The notes: generated by a model from the sequence alone, not told the origin. DNA of 64,000 bases from Solibacillus daqui (GCF_028747805.1 NZ_CP114887.1:3993001-4057000), one strand, 5' to 3'. Positions 1 through 11,630 are shown, counted from the first letter of the stretch. Numbers and translations: made by a program.

Positions 1-218
1 GCAGTTTCATATTCAACGTGAGAAGTGTTGATTGTGATACCACGCTCTTTTTCTTCTGGTGCGTTGTCGATGTCAGCGTAAGATTTAGCTTCTCCACCCA
101 TTGCTTTTGATAATACTGTTGCGATAGCAGCAGTTAAAGTAGTTTTACCATGGTCAACGTGTCCGATAGTACCAACGTTAGCATGTGTTTTTGAACGGTC
201 AAATTTTTCTTTAGCCAT
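1..218 (-). CDS. tuf: Elongation factor Tu (3' part missing, runs off window)
   Basis: EF-Tu is the GTPase that delivers aminoacyl-tRNA to the ribosomal A site. Only the first 72 codons are present; the gene continues beyond base 1. The P-loop GHVDHGKT is at residues 19-26 and the switch I motif RGITI at 59-63, both exactly as in bacterial EF-Tu. The ATG is preceded by AGGAGG at a normal distance. It lies downstream of fusA on the same strand, the usual last gene of the str operon. A 134-base spacer holding a hairpin separates the two genes, so tuf may also have its own promoter. Identification is certain. Confidence 0.97.
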   Translation of the reverse strand, partial: MAKEKFDRSKTHANVGTIGHVDHGKTTLTAAIATVLSKAMGGEAKSYADIDNAPEEKERGITINTSHVEYET

Positions 219-352
219 TTGAAATTGCCTCCTCAGAGATATGTTTTATTTTTTAAATTTATTCTAAGATTGCTGATTATAAATGGGCCCATCTATAATC
301 AGTCAATCATAGTTTACAAATTAGTTATACTTTAAACAAGATGAAATTTCAA
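219..352 (-). other. fusA-tuf spacer with near-perfect hairpin
   Basis: Bases 273-302 form an inverted repeat: CTGATTATA and TATAATCAG arms continue inward into the self-complementary ATGGGCCCAT. No run of T follows on the minus strand, so it is not a typical intrinsic terminator. A possible minus-strand sigma-A promoter overlaps it (TTGTAA with a TATAGA, or TTGACT with TATAAT at 19 bases), which could give tuf extra transcription. Its function is not shown. Confidence 0.4.
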
Positions 353-2431
353 TTATTCACCTTTATTTTTTTTGATGATGTCTTCTGCAATTGATTTTGG
401 TACTTCTTCATAATGATCGAATGTCATTGAGAATACACCGCGACCTTGAGTTGCAGAACGTAAAGTTGTAGCATATCCGAACATTTCAGATAGTGGAACC
501 ATAGAACGTACTACTTGAGAGTTACCGCGAGCTTCCATACCCTCAACGCGTCCGCGACGAGCAGTAATGTTACCCATGATATCACCAAGGTACTCTTCTG
601 GAATTACAACTTCTACTTTCATCATTGGCTCTAAAATTACTGCGTCACAACGCTTCGCAGCTTCTTTTAATGCCATAGATGCAGCAATTTTGAACGCCAT
701 CTCATTCGAGTCAACGTCATGGTAAGAACCGAATACTAATTTCGCTTTAATGTCGATTAGTGGGTAACCAGCTACTACACCGCGGTCAAGAGAGTCACGA
801 AGACCCGCTTCTACTGCAGGAATGTATTCACGAGGTACTACACCACCAACGATAGCGTTTTCGAATTCAAAGCCTTTACCCTCTTCGTTTGGAGAGAACT
901 CGATCGTTACGTCACCGTATTGACCGCGACCACCAGATTGACGAGTGAATTTACCTTGAACTTTTGCAGAGCCACGGAATGTCTCACGGTAAGATACCAT
1001 TGGAGCACCTACGTTAGCTTCTACTTTAAATTCACGTTTCATACGGTCAACTAGGATGTCTAAGTGTAACTCACCCATACCAGAGATGATTGTTTGTCCA
1101 GTTTCTGTGTCAGTGTGAGCACGGAAAGTTGGATCTTCTTCTTGTAGTTTAGCTAATGCTTGACCCATTTTATCTTGGTCAGCTTTAGATTTTGGTTCTA
1201 CAGAAAGAGAAATTACTGGCTCAGGGAATTCCATTGACTCTAAGATAACAAGGTTTTTCTCGTCACATAAAGTGTCACCAGTAGTAGTATCTTTAAGACC
1301 TACTGCTGCTGCGATATCCCCAGCGAATACTTTAGAAATCTCTTCACGAGAGTTAGCGTGCATTTGTAGGATACGACCTACGCGCTCACGTTTACCTTTA
1401 GAAGAGTTTTGTACGTATGAACCAGATTCTAATGTACCTGAATACACACGGAAGAATGTTAATTTACCTACGAATGGGTCAGTCATTACTTTGAATGCAA
1501 GAGCTGAGAATGGCTCTTCATCAGAAGAGTGACGGATGATTTCTTCTTCGCCATCAACGTCTGTACCTTTAATGTCAGGAACATCAGTTGGAGCTGGTAA
1601 GTAATCAACAGCTGCGTCTAGCATTTTACGAACACCTTTGTGTTTGAATGCTGTACCACAAAGTACTGGGTAGAATTCTACCGCAATAGTAGCTTTACGG
1701 ATAGCCGCTTTTAATTCTTCTTTAGTAATTTCTTCGCCTTCTAAGTATTTCTCCATAAGATCTTCATCAACACTTGCAACAGCGTCGATTAATTTCTCAC
1801 GGTACTCTTCAGCTTGTGCTTTATGAGATTCTGGAATCTCACCAACAGTTACTGCAGTACCATCTTCGTTACCGTAGAACGTAGCGTTCATTTCGATTAA
1901 GTCGATGATAGCTGAGAACTCGTCTTCAGCACCGATTGGTAATTGGATTGGGTGAGCGTTCGCTTGTAAACGATCGTGTAAAGTTCCTACAGAATATAAG
2001 AAGTCTGCACCCATTTTGTCCATTTTGTTGATGAATACGATACGAGGAACCCCGTATGTAGTAGCTTGACGCCATACTGTTTCAGTTTGAGGCTCAACAC
2101 CTGATTGAGCATCTAATACTGTTACAGCACCATCAAGAACACGTAAAGAACGTTCTACTTCTACAGTGAAGTCTACGTGTCCAGGAGTATCGATGATGTT
2201 GATACGGTGACCGTTCCATTGAGCTGTTGTTGCAGCAGAAGTGATCGTGATACCACGCTCTTGTTCTTGCTCCATCCAGTCCATTTGAGAACCGCCATCA
2301 TGAGTTTCACCGATTTTATGAATCTTACCAGTGTAATAAAGGATACGCTCAGTTGTTGTTGTTTTACCAGCATCAATGTGAGCCATGATCCCAATATTAC
2401 GTGTATTCTCTAGAGAGAATTCGCGTTTCAT
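353..2431 (-). CDS. fusA: Elongation factor G
   Basis: EF-G is the ribosomal translocase GTPase and also acts with RRF in ribosome recycling. The 692 residues match the usual length (B. subtilis 692). The G1 motif AHIDAGKT is at residues 17-24, followed by RGITI, DTPGH and NKMD, then the domain II-V sequence typical of EF-G. The ATG follows a GGAGAA ribosome site. It is cotranscribed with rpsL and rpsG upstream; rpsG ends 82 bases before it. Nothing in the sequence suggests truncation. Confidence 0.98.
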   Translation of the reverse strand: MKREFSLENTRNIGIMAHIDAGKTTTTERILYYTGKIHKIGETHDGGSQMDWMEQEQERGITITSAATTAQWNGHRINIIDTPGHVDFTVEVERSLRVLDGAVTVLDAQSGVEPQTETVWRQATTYGVPRIVFINKMDKMGADFLYSVGTLHDRLQANAHPIQLPIGAEDEFSAIIDLIEMNATFYGNEDGTAVTVGEIPESHKAQAEEYREKLIDAVASVDEDLMEKYLEGEEITKEELKAAIRKATIAVEFYPVLCGTAFKHKGVRKMLDAAVDYLPAPTDVPDIKGTDVDGEEEIIRHSSDEEPFSALAFKVMTDPFVGKLTFFRVYSGTLESGSYVQNSSKGKRERVGRILQMHANSREEISKVFAGDIAAAVGLKDTTTGDTLCDEKNLVILESMEFPEPVISLSVEPKSKADQDKMGQALAKLQEEDPTFRAHTDTETGQTIISGMGELHLDILVDRMKREFKVEANVGAPMVSYRETFRGSAKVQGKFTRQSGGRGQYGDVTIEFSPNEEGKGFEFENAIVGGVVPREYIPAVEAGLRDSLDRGVVAGYPLIDIKAKLVFGSYHDVDSNEMAFKIAASMALKEAAKRCDAVILEPMMKVEVVIPEEYLGDIMGNITARRGRVEGMEARGNSQVVRSMVPLSEMFGYATTLRSATQGRGVFSMTFDHYEEVPKSIAEDIIKKNKGE

Positions 2432-2513
2432 AGGAAATTTCTCCTTCCATATTGGGGTAGCTATATAAGTAAGTAAAAAACCTAAGCCCTAGCAAGCTAG
2501 AGCATAGATTAAA

Positions 2514-2984
2514 TTACCAACGGTAGTGAGCGAATGCTTTGTTCGCTTCTGCCATTTTGTGCATATCTTCACGTTTCTTAACTGAAGCACCAGTGTTGTT
2601 TGATGCATCTAAGATTTCGTTAGCTAAACGCTCTTCCATAGTTTTTTCACCACGAAGACGAGAGTAGTTAACTAGGTAACGTAAACCTAAAGTTGTACGA
2701 CGTTCTGGACGAACTTCAACTGGTACTTGGTAGTTAGAACCACCAACACGGCGAGCGCGTACTTCTAATACTGGCATTACGTTGTTTAATGCAGCTTCAA
2801 ATACTTCTAAAGCATTTTGACCCGAACGCTCTTGAACTAATTCGAAAGCTCCGTATAAAATCTTTTGAGAAGTACCTCTTTTACCATCAATCATCATTTT
2901 GTTGATTAAACGAGTTACTAGTTTTGAATTATAAATTGGATCTGGTAACACGTCACGTTTGGAAACAGGACCTTTACGAGGCAT
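2514..2984 (-). CDS. rpsG: 30S ribosomal protein S7
   Basis: S7 nucleates assembly of the 30S head by binding the 3' domain of 16S rRNA. I place the start at the ATG of MPRKGPV (156 residues, the normal size), because AAGGAGG lies just upstream of it. A longer reading from a TTG at 3002 would translate the ribosome binding site itself. The conserved segments around DPIYNSKLV and [13 protein letters not shown] are present. It follows rpsL by 41 bases in the str operon. Confidence 0.97.
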   Translation of the reverse strand: MPRKGPVSKRDVLPDPIYNSKLVTRLINKMMIDGKRGTSQKILYGAFELVQERSGQNALEVFEAALNNVMPVLEVRARRVGGSNYQVPVEVRPERRTTLGLRYLVNYSRLRGEKTMEERLANEILDASNNTGASVKKREDMHKMAEANKAFAHYRW

Positions 2985-3025
2985 GTGTTTTCCTCCTTTC
3001 AAATAGTGGTTTATTTAAATTTAAA

Positions 3026-3445
3026 TTATTTTTTTTCTTTAGGGCGTTTTGTTCCGTATTTAGAACGTGATTGTAAACGACCGTTTACACCAGCTGTATC
3101 AAGAGCACCACGTACGATATGGTAACGAACACCCGCTAAGTCTTTTACGCGTCCGCCACGAATAAGAACTACACTGTGTTCTTGTAAGTTATGGCCTTCA
3201 CCTGGGATATACGCAGTAACCTCAAGTTGGTTAGTTAAGCGTACACGAGCGTATTTACGTAAAGCTGAGTTTGGTTTACGTGGTGTCATTGTACCTACAC
3301 GAGTACAAACTCCGCGTTTTTGTGGAGATTTAACATCAGTTAAAGATTTTTTAAATGAGTTATATCCTTTGTTTAATGCTGGAGATTTTGATTTCGTGCT
3401 TTTAGATTGACGAGGCTTACGTAATAATTGGTTAATTGTAGGCAT
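3026..3445 (-). CDS. rpsL: 30S ribosomal protein S12 with Arg-56
   Basis: S12 sits in the decoding centre and controls translational accuracy and streptomycin sensitivity. The 139 residues have the long Firmicutes N-terminal form and the motifs [11 protein letters not shown] and PNSALRK. Two classical streptomycin positions differ from B. subtilis. Residue 56 (E. coli Lys42) is Arg (codon CGT, bases 3278-3280), in TPRKPN instead of TPKKPN. Residue 104 (E. coli Pro90) is Ala (codon GCG, bases 3134-3136). Lys101 (E. coli Lys87) is kept. Lys-to-Arg at 56 is a known streptomycin-resistance substitution, so this strain is predicted to be resistant. The ATG follows GGGAGG. Confidence 0.97.
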   Translation of the reverse strand: MPTINQLLRKPRQSKSTKSKSPALNKGYNSFKKSLTDVKSPQKRGVCTRVGTMTPRKPNSALRKYARVRLTNQLEVTAYIPGEGHNLQEHSVVLIRGGRVKDLAGVRYHIVRGALDTAGVNGRLQSRSKYGTKRPKEKK

Positions 3446-3545
3446 CGATTTGTCCTCCCTTCATTTTTCCTTGTTTTAATACCACACATCCAGGTGGTTC
3501 ATTTTTTGGGCAAAAACAAAGTCTTTGTGTATTTTTACACAAAAA

Positions 3546-3803
3546 CTACATCGCAGTAATCGCAACAACCGCAGCTCCAACATGAATGCCGCAAGCTTTT
3601 CCAAGTTCTTTCTTTGAATCGACGTGGTAAAATGGTACACCGATTTCTTTCGCGAGAAGAATGGCCGGATCGGTTACCCAATTGTCTGCATCAATTGCGA
3701 CGAAAAGAGCTGTTACTTGTCCAGCACGCATTGCTTTCACTGCTTGCTTTATACCTATGATTGTTTCACTGGCGTGTTTTACTTAATCATAAGATATTTT
3801 CAT
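3546..3803 (-). pseudogene. rplGB: L7Ae-family RNA-binding protein (RplGB/YbxF) with early nonsense codon
   Basis: RplGB (YbxF) is a small L7Ae-family kink-turn RNA-binding protein encoded at the head of the Bacillus str operon. The body is intact and typical, ending with KKELGKACGIHVGAAVVAI. The 5' end is damaged. Reading from the ATG at 3801-3803 gives Met-Lys-Ile-Ser-Tyr-Asp and then TAA (3783-3785), where relatives have Lys; the frame then stays open for 78 codons. The codon in register with the usual start (before Ser-Tyr-Asp) is ATA at 3795-3797, 8 bases from GGAGG (3806-3810). The first usable downstream start is a GTG at 3738-3740 without a clear ribosome site; it would give 64 residues. 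It is either a pseudogene or a shortened protein. Confidence 0.8.
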
Positions 3804-3805
3804 AT

Positions 3806-3875
3806 CCTCCCAAGTAAGTACAGACAGTTAACTATCAACCTTCAATATATTATCATTCCAAACTTACACTGTCAA
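3806..3875 (-). promoter_or_regulatory. Strong sigma-A promoter and GGAGG site for the str operon
   Basis: On the minus strand TTGACA (3870-3875) and TAATAT (3847-3852) are separated by exactly 17 bases, a near-consensus vegetative promoter. It lies just after the rpoC terminator and drives rplGB-rpsL-rpsG-fusA. The GGAGG at 3806-3810 is the ribosome site of the damaged rplGB frame. Confidence 0.8.
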
Positions 3876-3928
3876 CTAATATCTTATGAAAAGATTTCTG
3901 ATTCATTTTAACTCAATAAATTTTATTA

Positions 3929-3962
3929 GAAAAACTCCGGTAGGGATTGACCCCTACCGGAA
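3929..3962 (-). terminator. Intrinsic terminator of rpoC
   Basis: Nine-base arms CCGGTAGGG (3937-3945) and CCCTACCGG (3952-3960) are followed on the minus strand by AGTTTTT. It lies 20 bases after the rpoC stop and separates the rpo genes from the str operon. Confidence 0.88.
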
Positions 3963-3980
3963 TTGTATTCATTGAAAGAC

Positions 3981-6900
3981 TTATTCAGCTGTAGTTACTT
4001 CTTTCTCATCTTGCTCCATACGGATTTGACGGTAACGTTGCATACCTGTACCAGCCGGAACTAGTTTACCGATAATTACGTTTTCCTTCAGACCTAGAAG
4101 CTCATCACGTTTACCTTTAATTGCAGCATCCGTTAACACTCGAGTTGTTTCTTGGAATGATGCAGCAGATAAGAATGATTCTGTTTCAAGAGAAGCTTTT
4201 GTAATACCTAAGATAACAGGACGACAAGTTGCTGGTGTTTTACCGTTTAATACAACATCAACATTTGCCTCAGAGAATTGGTGAATGTCAAGTAATGAAC
4301 CTGGTAATAAATCCGTGTCACCAGCTTCGATTACACGCACTTTACGAAGCATTTGGCGGACCATTACCTCGATGTGTTTGTCACCGATTTCTACCCCTTG
4401 CATACGGTATACTTTTTGTACTTCTTTTAGTAAATATTCTTGAACTGTTGATACGTCTTTTACTTTTAATAATTGTTTTGGATCGATCGAACCTTCAGAT
4501 AAAGTTTGACCTGCAACAATCATGTCACCTTCAACTACTTTTAAACGAGCATTGTAAGGTGCTTGGTACTTACGTGTTTCAACGTCACCTTGAATTGTTA
4601 CTTCTTTTAGACCTTCACGGATTTCATCGATTTCGATTACTTTACCAGTGATTTCAGAGATAACCGCTTGCCCTTTTGGATTACGCGCCTCAAAGATTTC
4701 TTGGATACGTGGAAGACCTTGTGTGATATCGTTACCGGCTACCCCACCTGTATGGAATGTACGCATTGTTAACTGCGTACCTGGCTCACCGATAGATTGT
4801 GCTGCGATAATACCTACCGCTTCACCAACTTCTACCTCTTCACCAGTAGCTAAGTTCATGCCGTAACATTTTTTACATACGCCATGTTTTGTATTACATG
4901 TGAATGCAGAACGAATTGTAATTTCTTCGATACCCGCTTCTTCAATTGCACGAGCAACATCTTGTGTAATTAAGCCATCACGCTCTACGATAACCGCTCC
5001 AGTTTCTGGGTGGCGAACTGTTTTCTTCACATAACGACCGACAATACGCTCATCTAATGCTTCGATAAGTTCATTGCCTTCCATTAACGAACCGATTAAT
5101 AAACCGCGATCAGTACCACAGTCGTCTTCACGAACGATAACATCTTGTGCAACGTCTACTAAACGACGAGTTAAGTAACCTGAATCGGCAGTTTTAAGTG
5201 CTGTATCGGCTAGACCTTTACGCGCACCGTGTGTTGAGATGAAGTACTCTAATACTGTTAAACCTTCACGGAATGAAGACTTGATTGGTAACTCGATGAT
5301 TCGACCAGCCGGGTTGGCCATCAGACCACGCATACCTGCTAACTGAGTAAAGTTCGATGCGTTACCACGGGCACCAGAGTCAGACATCATGAAGATTGGG
5401 TTTGTTTTTTGTAATGATTTCATCAGCTTGCCTTGGATTTCGTCCTTCGCAGCTGTCCATACGTTAATTACACGGTTATAACGTTCTTCTTCCGTAATTA
5501 AACCACGACGGAATTGAACCATTACTTTATCTACTTTACCTTGTGCTTCTTCAAGGATTACACCTTTGTCTGGTAATACGACGATGTCAGATACACCTAC
5601 AGTAATACCTGCACGAGTAGAGTATTTGAAACCTAAGTTTTTCATGCGGTCAAGCATTTTAGAAGTTTCCGTAATATGGAACTCTTTAAATACTTCAGCG
5701 ATGACATTTCCTAAGAATTTTTTACGGAAAGGATCTACTACAGGTATGTTTGTGAAGTGTTTCGCTAACACAGCACGACGTTGCGCTTCGATTTTTTCTG
5801 TTTCAGATAAATCTGCATAGCCTTCTGTAGCTTCGATTTCTTTTTGTAATTCTTCGTCAATTGTCAAGTTAACGAAGTATTTCTCAGGTGTTTTTTGTTC
5901 TAAGTTTGTAGCAGTAGGCTCGTTAACATAAGGGAATGACTTCGGTAAAATTTCGTTGAAGATTACCTTACCAACCGTAGTTAATAAGAACATTTTATTT
6001 TGTTCTTCTGTAAACGTTGGGTTGTTTAATGAGCTTGCTTTAATCGCAATACGAGAGTGTAAATGTACATGACCATTTTGGTATGCAATTAGCACTTCAT
6101 TTGAGTTGTTAAAGATTGCACCTTCACCACGAGCATTTTCACGCTCAAGCGTTAAGTAATAGTTACCTAATACCATATCTTGAGATGGTGTTACTACTGG
6201 TTTACCATCTTTCGGGTTAAGGATGTTTTGTGCTGCTAACATTAATAAACGAGCTTCTGCTTGCGCTTCTGCTGATAATGGAACGTGAACCGCCATTTGG
6301 TCACCATCGAAGTCAGCGTTGTAAGCTGTACATACTAACGGGTGAAGACGAATCGCACGGCCTTCTACTAATGTAGGCTCGAATGCTTGAATACCAAGGC
6401 GGTGAAGCGTCGGTGCACGGTTAAGTAATACCGGATGCTCACGAATTACGTCTTCTAAAACGTCCCATACTTCATTGTGCAAGCGCTCAATTTTACGCTT
6501 TGCACTCTTAATGTTATGAGCAAGGCCACGTTCCACTAATTCTTTCATTACGAAAGGCTTGAATAGTTCGATTGCCATTTCTTTAGGAAGACCACATTGG
6601 TACATTTTTAAGTTTGGACCTACTACGATAACCGAACGACCAGAATAGTCTACACGTTTACCAAGTAAGTTTTGACGGAAACGACCTTGTTTCCCTTTCA
6701 ACATATGTGAAAGTGATTTTAAAGGACGGTTACCAGGACCTGTTACAGGGCGACCACGACGACCGTTATCGATTAATGCATCAACCGCTTCTTGTAACAT
6801 ACGTTTTTCGTTTTGTACGATGATGCTTGGTGCACCAAGATCCAGTAAACGTTTTAAACGGTTGTTACGGTTGATTACACGACGGTAAAGGTCATTTAAG

Positions 6901-7658
6901 TCAGAAGTTGCAAAACGGCCACCATCTAATTGCACCATTGGACGAAGCTCTGGTGGAATTACTGGTAGTACGTCTAAAATCATCCACTCTGGTTTGTTAC
7001 CTGAGTTACGGAATGCTTCTACTACTTCTAAACGTTTAATTGCACGTGTACGGCGTTGGCCTTGTGCAGATTTTAATTCTTCTTTTAATACAGCTGTTTC
7101 ATCTTCTAAATCGATTTTTTCTAAAAGGCGTTTGATTGCTTCAGCACCCATTGCCGCTTCGAATTCGTTACCGTATTTTTCACGGTATGCACGATATTCT
7201 TTTTCAGAAAGTAAATCTTTAAAGCCTAAAGCTGTTTGACCTGGCTCGATTACAACATAAGAAGCAAAGTAAATTACTTCTTCTAATGCACGTGGAGACA
7301 TGTCTAAAATAAGACCCATACGACTTGGAATACCTTTGAAGTACCAAATGTGCGATACAGGTGCTGCAAGTTCGATGTGCCCTTGACGTTCACGACGAAC
7401 TTTTGCACGTGTTACTTCTACGCCACAACGGTCACAAACGACACCTTTATAACGTACACGCTTATATTTACCACAGTGGCATTCCCAGTCTTTCGTTGGT
7501 CCGAAAATACGTTCACAGAATAGACCATCTTTTTCTGGTTTTAATGTACGGTAGTTGATTGTTTCTGGTTTTTTAACTTCACCATATGACCAAGAACGAA
7601 TCTTGTCCGGAGAAGCTAAACCAATTTTCATATATTCAAATTCATTAACATCGATCAA
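3981..7658 (-). CDS. rpoC: DNA-directed RNA polymerase subunit beta'
   Basis: This is the catalytic beta' subunit of RNA polymerase. At 1225 residues it is slightly longer than the B. subtilis protein (1199). The N-terminal zinc site has four cysteines (C-x-C...C-x-x-C, about residues 60-78). The catalytic NADFDGD Mg-binding loop is intact, as is the second zinc cluster near the C-terminal third ([13 protein letters not shown]). The start is TTG, as is common for rpo genes in this group, 8 bases after GGGAGG. The 157-base spacer to rpoB contains an intrinsic terminator. A weak ATGAAA-18-TACAAT could be a promoter in that spacer. Confidence 0.98.
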   Translation of the reverse strand: MIDVNEFEYMKIGLASPDKIRSWSYGEVKKPETINYRTLKPEKDGLFCERIFGPTKDWECHCGKYKRVRYKGVVCDRCGVEVTRAKVRRERQGHIELAAPVSHIWYFKGIPSRMGLILDMSPRALEEVIYFASYVVIEPGQTALGFKDLLSEKEYRAYREKYGNEFEAAMGAEAIKRLLEKIDLEDETAVLKEELKSAQGQRRTRAIKRLEVVEAFRNSGNKPEWMILDVLPVIPPELRPMVQLDGGRFATSDLNDLYRRVINRNNRLKRLLDLGAPSIIVQNEKRMLQEAVDALIDNGRRGRPVTGPGNRPLKSLSHMLKGKQGRFRQNLLGKRVDYSGRSVIVVGPNLKMYQCGLPKEMAIELFKPFVMKELVERGLAHNIKSAKRKIERLHNEVWDVLEDVIREHPVLLNRAPTLHRLGIQAFEPTLVEGRAIRLHPLVCTAYNADFDGDQMAVHVPLSAEAQAEARLLMLAAQNILNPKDGKPVVTPSQDMVLGNYYLTLERENARGEGAIFNNSNEVLIAYQNGHVHLHSRIAIKASSLNNPTFTEEQNKMFLLTTVGKVIFNEILPKSFPYVNEPTATNLEQKTPEKYFVNLTIDEELQKEIEATEGYADLSETEKIEAQRRAVLAKHFTNIPVVDPFRKKFLGNVIAEVFKEFHITETSKMLDRMKNLGFKYSTRAGITVGVSDIVVLPDKGVILEEAQGKVDKVMVQFRRGLITEEERYNRVINVWTAAKDEIQGKLMKSLQKTNPIFMMSDSGARGNASNFTQLAGMRGLMANPAGRIIELPIKSSFREGLTVLEYFISTHGARKGLADTALKTADSGYLTRRLVDVAQDVIVREDDCGTDRGLLIGSLMEGNELIEALDERIVGRYVKKTVRHPETGAVIVERDGLITQDVARAIEEAGIEEITIRSAFTCNTKHGVCKKCYGMNLATGEEVEVGEAVGIIAAQSIGEPGTQLTMRTFHTGGVAGNDITQGLPRIQEIFEARNPKGQAVISEITGKVIEIDEIREGLKEVTIQGDVETRKYQAPYNARLKVVEGDMIVAGQTLSEGSIDPKQLLKVKDVSTVQEYLLKEVQKVYRMQGVEIGDKHIEVMVRQMLRKVRVIEAGDTDLLPGSLLDIHQFSEANVDVVLNGKTPATCRPVILGITKASLETESFLSAASFQETTRVLTDAAIKGKRDELLGLKENVIIGKLVPAGTGMQRYRQIRMEQDEKEVTTAE

Positions 7659-7770
7659 GGAGCCTACCTCCCTTTAGTTATAAGTCTTAAATGACTTTTC
7701 ATTGTAGCTCTGCAATTGCAAAAATTTCATTCTAGGCCATTATGAAATTTGCTTTTTTTAATCGTTATAC

Positions 7771-7805
7771 AAGAAAAATCGGGCAGGGCATATACCTGCC
7801 CGATT
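7771..7805 (-). terminator. Intrinsic terminator between rpoB and rpoC
   Basis: Perfect 11-base arms AATCGGGCAGG (7777-7787) and CCTGCCCGATT (7795-7805) are followed by TTTTTC on the minus strand. It sits directly after the rpoB stop, so rpoC depends on readthrough or on a promoter in the remaining spacer. Confidence 0.85.
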
Positions 7806-7815
7806 CAATTTGAAA

Positions 7816-10800
7816 TTATTCAAATGACTCTACTGGGTCTTCTTTATCACCATTAGCTTTGTGTTCCATTTCTGGAGCTGGTGCAACAGCTACTTCATCT
7901 TCATCGTCAAGGTCGCGTAATTCTACTTCCTCGTCGTTGATTGTAAGCATCTTCACATCCATACCTAATGATTGAAGTTCTTTAATTAATACTTTAAATG
8001 ATTCTGGTACACCTGGTTCTGGAACGCTTTCACCTTTAACGATTGCTTCGTATGTTTTCACACGACCTACAACGTCATCTGATTTTACAGTTAAAATCTC
8101 TTGTAACGTGTAAGCAGCACCGTATGCTTCAAGTGCCCATACCTCCATCTCACCGAAACGTTGACCACCGAATTGTGCTTTACCACCAAGCGGTTGTTGC
8201 GTTACTAACGAGTAAGGACCAGTTGAACGTGCGTGAAGTTTATCATCAACCATGTGCGCTAACTTGATCATGTACATGATCCCAACAGAAACGCGGCTGT
8301 CGAATGGTTCACCTGAACGTCCATCATAAAGAATTGTTTTACCGTCACGATTCATACCAGCTTCTTCCATCGTTTCCCAAACATCTTCTTCGTTAGCGCC
8401 GTCAAATACTGGTGTAGCCATGTGTACGCCTAAGTAGCGTGCAGCCATACCTAAGTGAAGCTCTAATACTTGTCCGATGTTCATACGAGAAGGAACCCCA
8501 AGTGGGTTAAGCATGATATCCACTGGTGTGCCGTCTGGCATGAATGGCATATCTTCTTCTGGTAAGATTCGTGAGATTACCCCTTTGTTACCGTGACGTC
8601 CGGCCATTTTGTCTCCAACGCGGATTTTACGTTTTTGAACAATATAAGCACGAACTAATTGGTTAACACCTGGTGGTAATTCGTCTCCATCTTCACGGTT
8701 GAAGACTTTAACATCTAGGATGATACCGCCAGCGCCGTGTGGTACACGTAGTGACGTGTCACGTACTTCACGTGCTTTTTCACCGAAGATAGCATGTAAT
8801 AAACGTTCTTCAGCAGTTAACTCTGTAACCCCTTTAGGCGTAACTTTACCTACTAAAATGTCACCGTCACGTACTTCCGCACCGATACGGATAATTCCGC
8901 GGTCATCTAGGTTACGAAGTGCATCTTCACCTACGTTTGGAATGTCACGTGTGATTTCTTCAGGTCCAAGCTTCGTATCACGTGATTCTGATTCATATTC
9001 TTCAATATGAACAGAAGTATATACATCATCTTTTACAAGGCGCTCACTCATAATAACAGCATCCTCGTAGTTGAAGCCGTCCCATGTCATGAACGCAACA
9101 AGTACGTTTTGACCAAGTGCTAATTCGCCACGTTCCATTGAAGGACCATCAGCTAAAATATCACGAGGTTTTACACGGTCGCCAACTTTTACGATTGGAC
9201 GTTGGTTATATGAAGTACCTTGGTTTGAACGGATGAATTTTTGTAATTTGTACTTAATTAAGTCGCCTTTCACTTCTTTGCCGTCAACCTCTTCGATTGT
9301 ACGAACGTGGATAGAGCGAGCTTCTACGTGCTCAACAATCCCGTGTTTTTTAGCAACTACAGCAGCACCAGAGTCACGAGCGTCAACGTGCTCCATACCA
9401 GTACCAACGAACGGAGCGTTTGGATATAGTAAAGGAACAGCTTGACGTTGCATGTTCGCACCCATTAACGCACGGTTTGAGTCGTCGTTTTCTAAGAACG
9501 GAATACATGCAGTGGCAGCAGATACTACTTGTTTTGGAGATACATCCATGTAGTCGATGCGATCGCGGTTGAATACTGTGTTATCCCCACGGAAACGACC
9601 TACCACTTCTTCTTTTGCAAAAGTACGCTCTGCAGTTAATTCAGAGTTTGCTTGTGCTACTACATAGTTATCTTCTTCGTCAGCGGTTAAGTAATGGATT
9701 GCTTCCGTTACAGCACCTGTTTCCGGATTAACTCGGCGATAAGGTGTTTCGATAAAGCCAAACTTGTTAACTTTTGCGAATGAAGATAAAGAGTTGATAA
9801 GACCGATGTTTGGTCCCTCAGGTGTCTCGATTGGACACATACGACCATAGTGAGAGTAGTGAACGTCACGTACTTCCATACCTGCGCGCTCACGTGTTAA
9901 ACCACCTGGCCCTAATGCAGATAAACGACGTTTGTGCGTTAACTCTGCTAATGGGTTTGTTTGGTCCATGAATTGAGATAACTGAGAAGATCCGAAGAAC
10001 TCTTTAATCGATGCGATAACTGGACGGATATTGATTAATTGTTGTGGTACGATAGCTGCTGTGTCATTGATAGACATACGCTCACGTACTACACGTTCCA
10101 TACGAGATAAACCGATACGGAATTGGTTTTGTAATAATTCACCAACTGAACGTAAACGACGGTTACCTAAATGGTCGATATCGTCTGTGTTACCTACGGC
10201 ATATAATAAGTTGAAGAAGTACGATACAGAAGCAAGGATATCTGCTGGAGTAAGGTTTTTCACTTCTTCCTCAATATAAGCGTTTGAAATAACATTGATT
10301 TCTTTTTGCGCTTCATCGTTTGGTGCAAAAATTTTAATTGATTGGATTGTTACAGCGTCTTCTAACACGCCACCGTTTTGGTTTAGTGTTTTGAAGCCAG
10401 CGCCGTCTTCTAAAGCTGGAATTAGCTTATCTAACGTACGGCGATCTAATAACGTACCTGCTTCTACTAGAATTTCACCAGTTTCTGGATTCACAATTGT
10501 TTCAGCTACCGTTTGGTTGAATAAACGGTTTTTGATGTGAAGCTTTTTGTTCATTTTGTAACGACCAACATTCGCTAAATCATAACGTTTAGCATCGAAG
10601 AAACGAGAATATAATAAATTCTTCGCTGATTCAACTGTTGGTGGTTCACCTGGACGTAAACGCTCATAGATTTCAAGAAGAGCCTTTTCAGTACCTTCTG
10701 TATTATCTTTTTCTAACGTATTACGTAAATATTCATTGTCGCCAATGATATCAATAATTTCTTGGTCAGTGCCAAAACCTAACGCACGTAAAAGTACTGT

Positions 10801-11376
10801 TACTGGTAATTTACGTGTGCGGTCGATACGAACGTAAACGACATCTTTTGCATCAGTTTCGTATTCTAGCCATGCACCACGGTTTGGAATAACTGTTGCG
10901 CCGAAGCCTTTTTTACCGTTCTTATCTGTTTTTTCGTTGAAGTATACACTTGGAGAACGAACTAACTGAGATACGATAACACGTTCAGCACCGTTAATGA
11001 TAAACGTTCCTGTTTCTGTCATTAATGGGAAGTCACCCATGAAGACATCTTGCTCTTTTACTTCGTTTGTTTCTTTGTTGTGTAAACGAACTTTCACACG
11101 TAATGGTGCAGCGTAAGTTACGTCACGTTCTTTACACTCATCAACATCATACTTAGGGTCTCCTAATGTATAGTCGACGAATTCTAATGAAAGATTTCCT
11201 GTAAAATCTTCGATTGGAGAAATGTCGTGGAACATCTCACGCAATCCTTCTTCAAGGAACCACTCATAAGATGCTGTTTGGATCTCGATTAAATTCGGAA
11301 GTTCCAGCACCTCACTAATACGCGCAAAGCTTCTACGCTGGCGGTGTTGTCCGTACTGAACTAGTTGACCTGTCAA
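7816..11376 (-). CDS. rpoB: DNA-directed RNA polymerase subunit beta
   Basis: This is the beta subunit of RNA polymerase. I choose the TTG at 11374-11376 (MTGQLVQYG..., 1186 residues), which matches relatives and follows AGGGGTGA by five bases. A GTG nine bases upstream would overlap that ribosome site. The rifampicin region reads [10 protein letters not shown], then [13 protein letters not shown], with wild-type Asp, His and Ser at the three main resistance positions, so rifampicin sensitivity is expected. The C-terminal end is acidic. A promoter and a leader with a terminator precede it. Confidence 0.98.
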   Translation of the reverse strand: MTGQLVQYGQHRQRRSFARISEVLELPNLIEIQTASYEWFLEEGLREMFHDISPIEDFTGNLSLEFVDYTLGDPKYDVDECKERDVTYAAPLRVKVRLHNKETNEVKEQDVFMGDFPLMTETGTFIINGAERVIVSQLVRSPSVYFNEKTDKNGKKGFGATVIPNRGAWLEYETDAKDVVYVRIDRTRKLPVTVLLRALGFGTDQEIIDIIGDNEYLRNTLEKDNTEGTEKALLEIYERLRPGEPPTVESAKNLLYSRFFDAKRYDLANVGRYKMNKKLHIKNRLFNQTVAETIVNPETGEILVEAGTLLDRRTLDKLIPALEDGAGFKTLNQNGGVLEDAVTIQSIKIFAPNDEAQKEINVISNAYIEEEVKNLTPADILASVSYFFNLLYAVGNTDDIDHLGNRRLRSVGELLQNQFRIGLSRMERVVRERMSINDTAAIVPQQLINIRPVIASIKEFFGSSQLSQFMDQTNPLAELTHKRRLSALGPGGLTRERAGMEVRDVHYSHYGRMCPIETPEGPNIGLINSLSSFAKVNKFGFIETPYRRVNPETGAVTEAIHYLTADEEDNYVVAQANSELTAERTFAKEEVVGRFRGDNTVFNRDRIDYMDVSPKQVVSAATACIPFLENDDSNRALMGANMQRQAVPLLYPNAPFVGTGMEHVDARDSGAAVVAKKHGIVEHVEARSIHVRTIEEVDGKEVKGDLIKYKLQKFIRSNQGTSYNQRPIVKVGDRVKPRDILADGPSMERGELALGQNVLVAFMTWDGFNYEDAVIMSERLVKDDVYTSVHIEEYESESRDTKLGPEEITRDIPNVGEDALRNLDDRGIIRIGAEVRDGDILVGKVTPKGVTELTAEERLLHAIFGEKAREVRDTSLRVPHGAGGIILDVKVFNREDGDELPPGVNQLVRAYIVQKRKIRVGDKMAGRHGNKGVISRILPEEDMPFMPDGTPVDIMLNPLGVPSRMNIGQVLELHLGMAARYLGVHMATPVFDGANEEDVWETMEEAGMNRDGKTILYDGRSGEPFDSRVSVGIMYMIKLAHMVDDKLHARSTGPYSLVTQQPLGGKAQFGGQRFGEMEVWALEAYGAAYTLQEILTVKSDDVVGRVKTYEAIVKGESVPEPGVPESFKVLIKELQSLGMDVKMLTINDEEVELRDLDDEDEVAVAPAPEMEHKANGDKEDPVESFE

Positions 11377-11606
11377 CTCATTCACCCCTCAATAAAGCGA
11401 TAATAGGTCTTTGCAAAACCATACAAATAGTGTATGATTTCGAAAGACAAAAAGAAAACGAGACTTTTAATAAAACCTCATTTTCGGTTAAACTTAACTT
11501 ATTCTTAGTAAGTATACCCGTAATAATGTTTAAGTTATGCAAAAGGGCATACTACCTCAAAATAATAATTTTGCATTGTATCATGTTATCATAGTCGATT
11601 TGTCAA
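11377..11606 (-). promoter_or_regulatory. rpoB promoter and leader with attenuator-like terminator
   Basis: A minus-strand promoter, TTGACA (11601-11606) and TGATAC (11578-11583) with 17 bases between, precedes a leader of about 200 bases. The leader contains a stem of ATGCAAAA/TTTTGCAT arms (11569-11576 with 11537-11544). It then has an intrinsic terminator with arms at 11457-11468 and 11471-11482, followed by TTTTCTTTTT. Because promoter and terminator both lie before rpoB, the terminator may attenuate rpoB. It could also simply end rsmC transcripts. Confidence 0.55.
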
Positions 11607-11630
11607 GTCAATATTTGAAACGAATCTTAC

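Noticed and set aside
11377..11385. GTG at 11383-11385 as the rpoB start
   Set aside because: It overlaps the AGGGGTGA ribosome site, while the TTG nine bases later has proper spacing and matches relatives.
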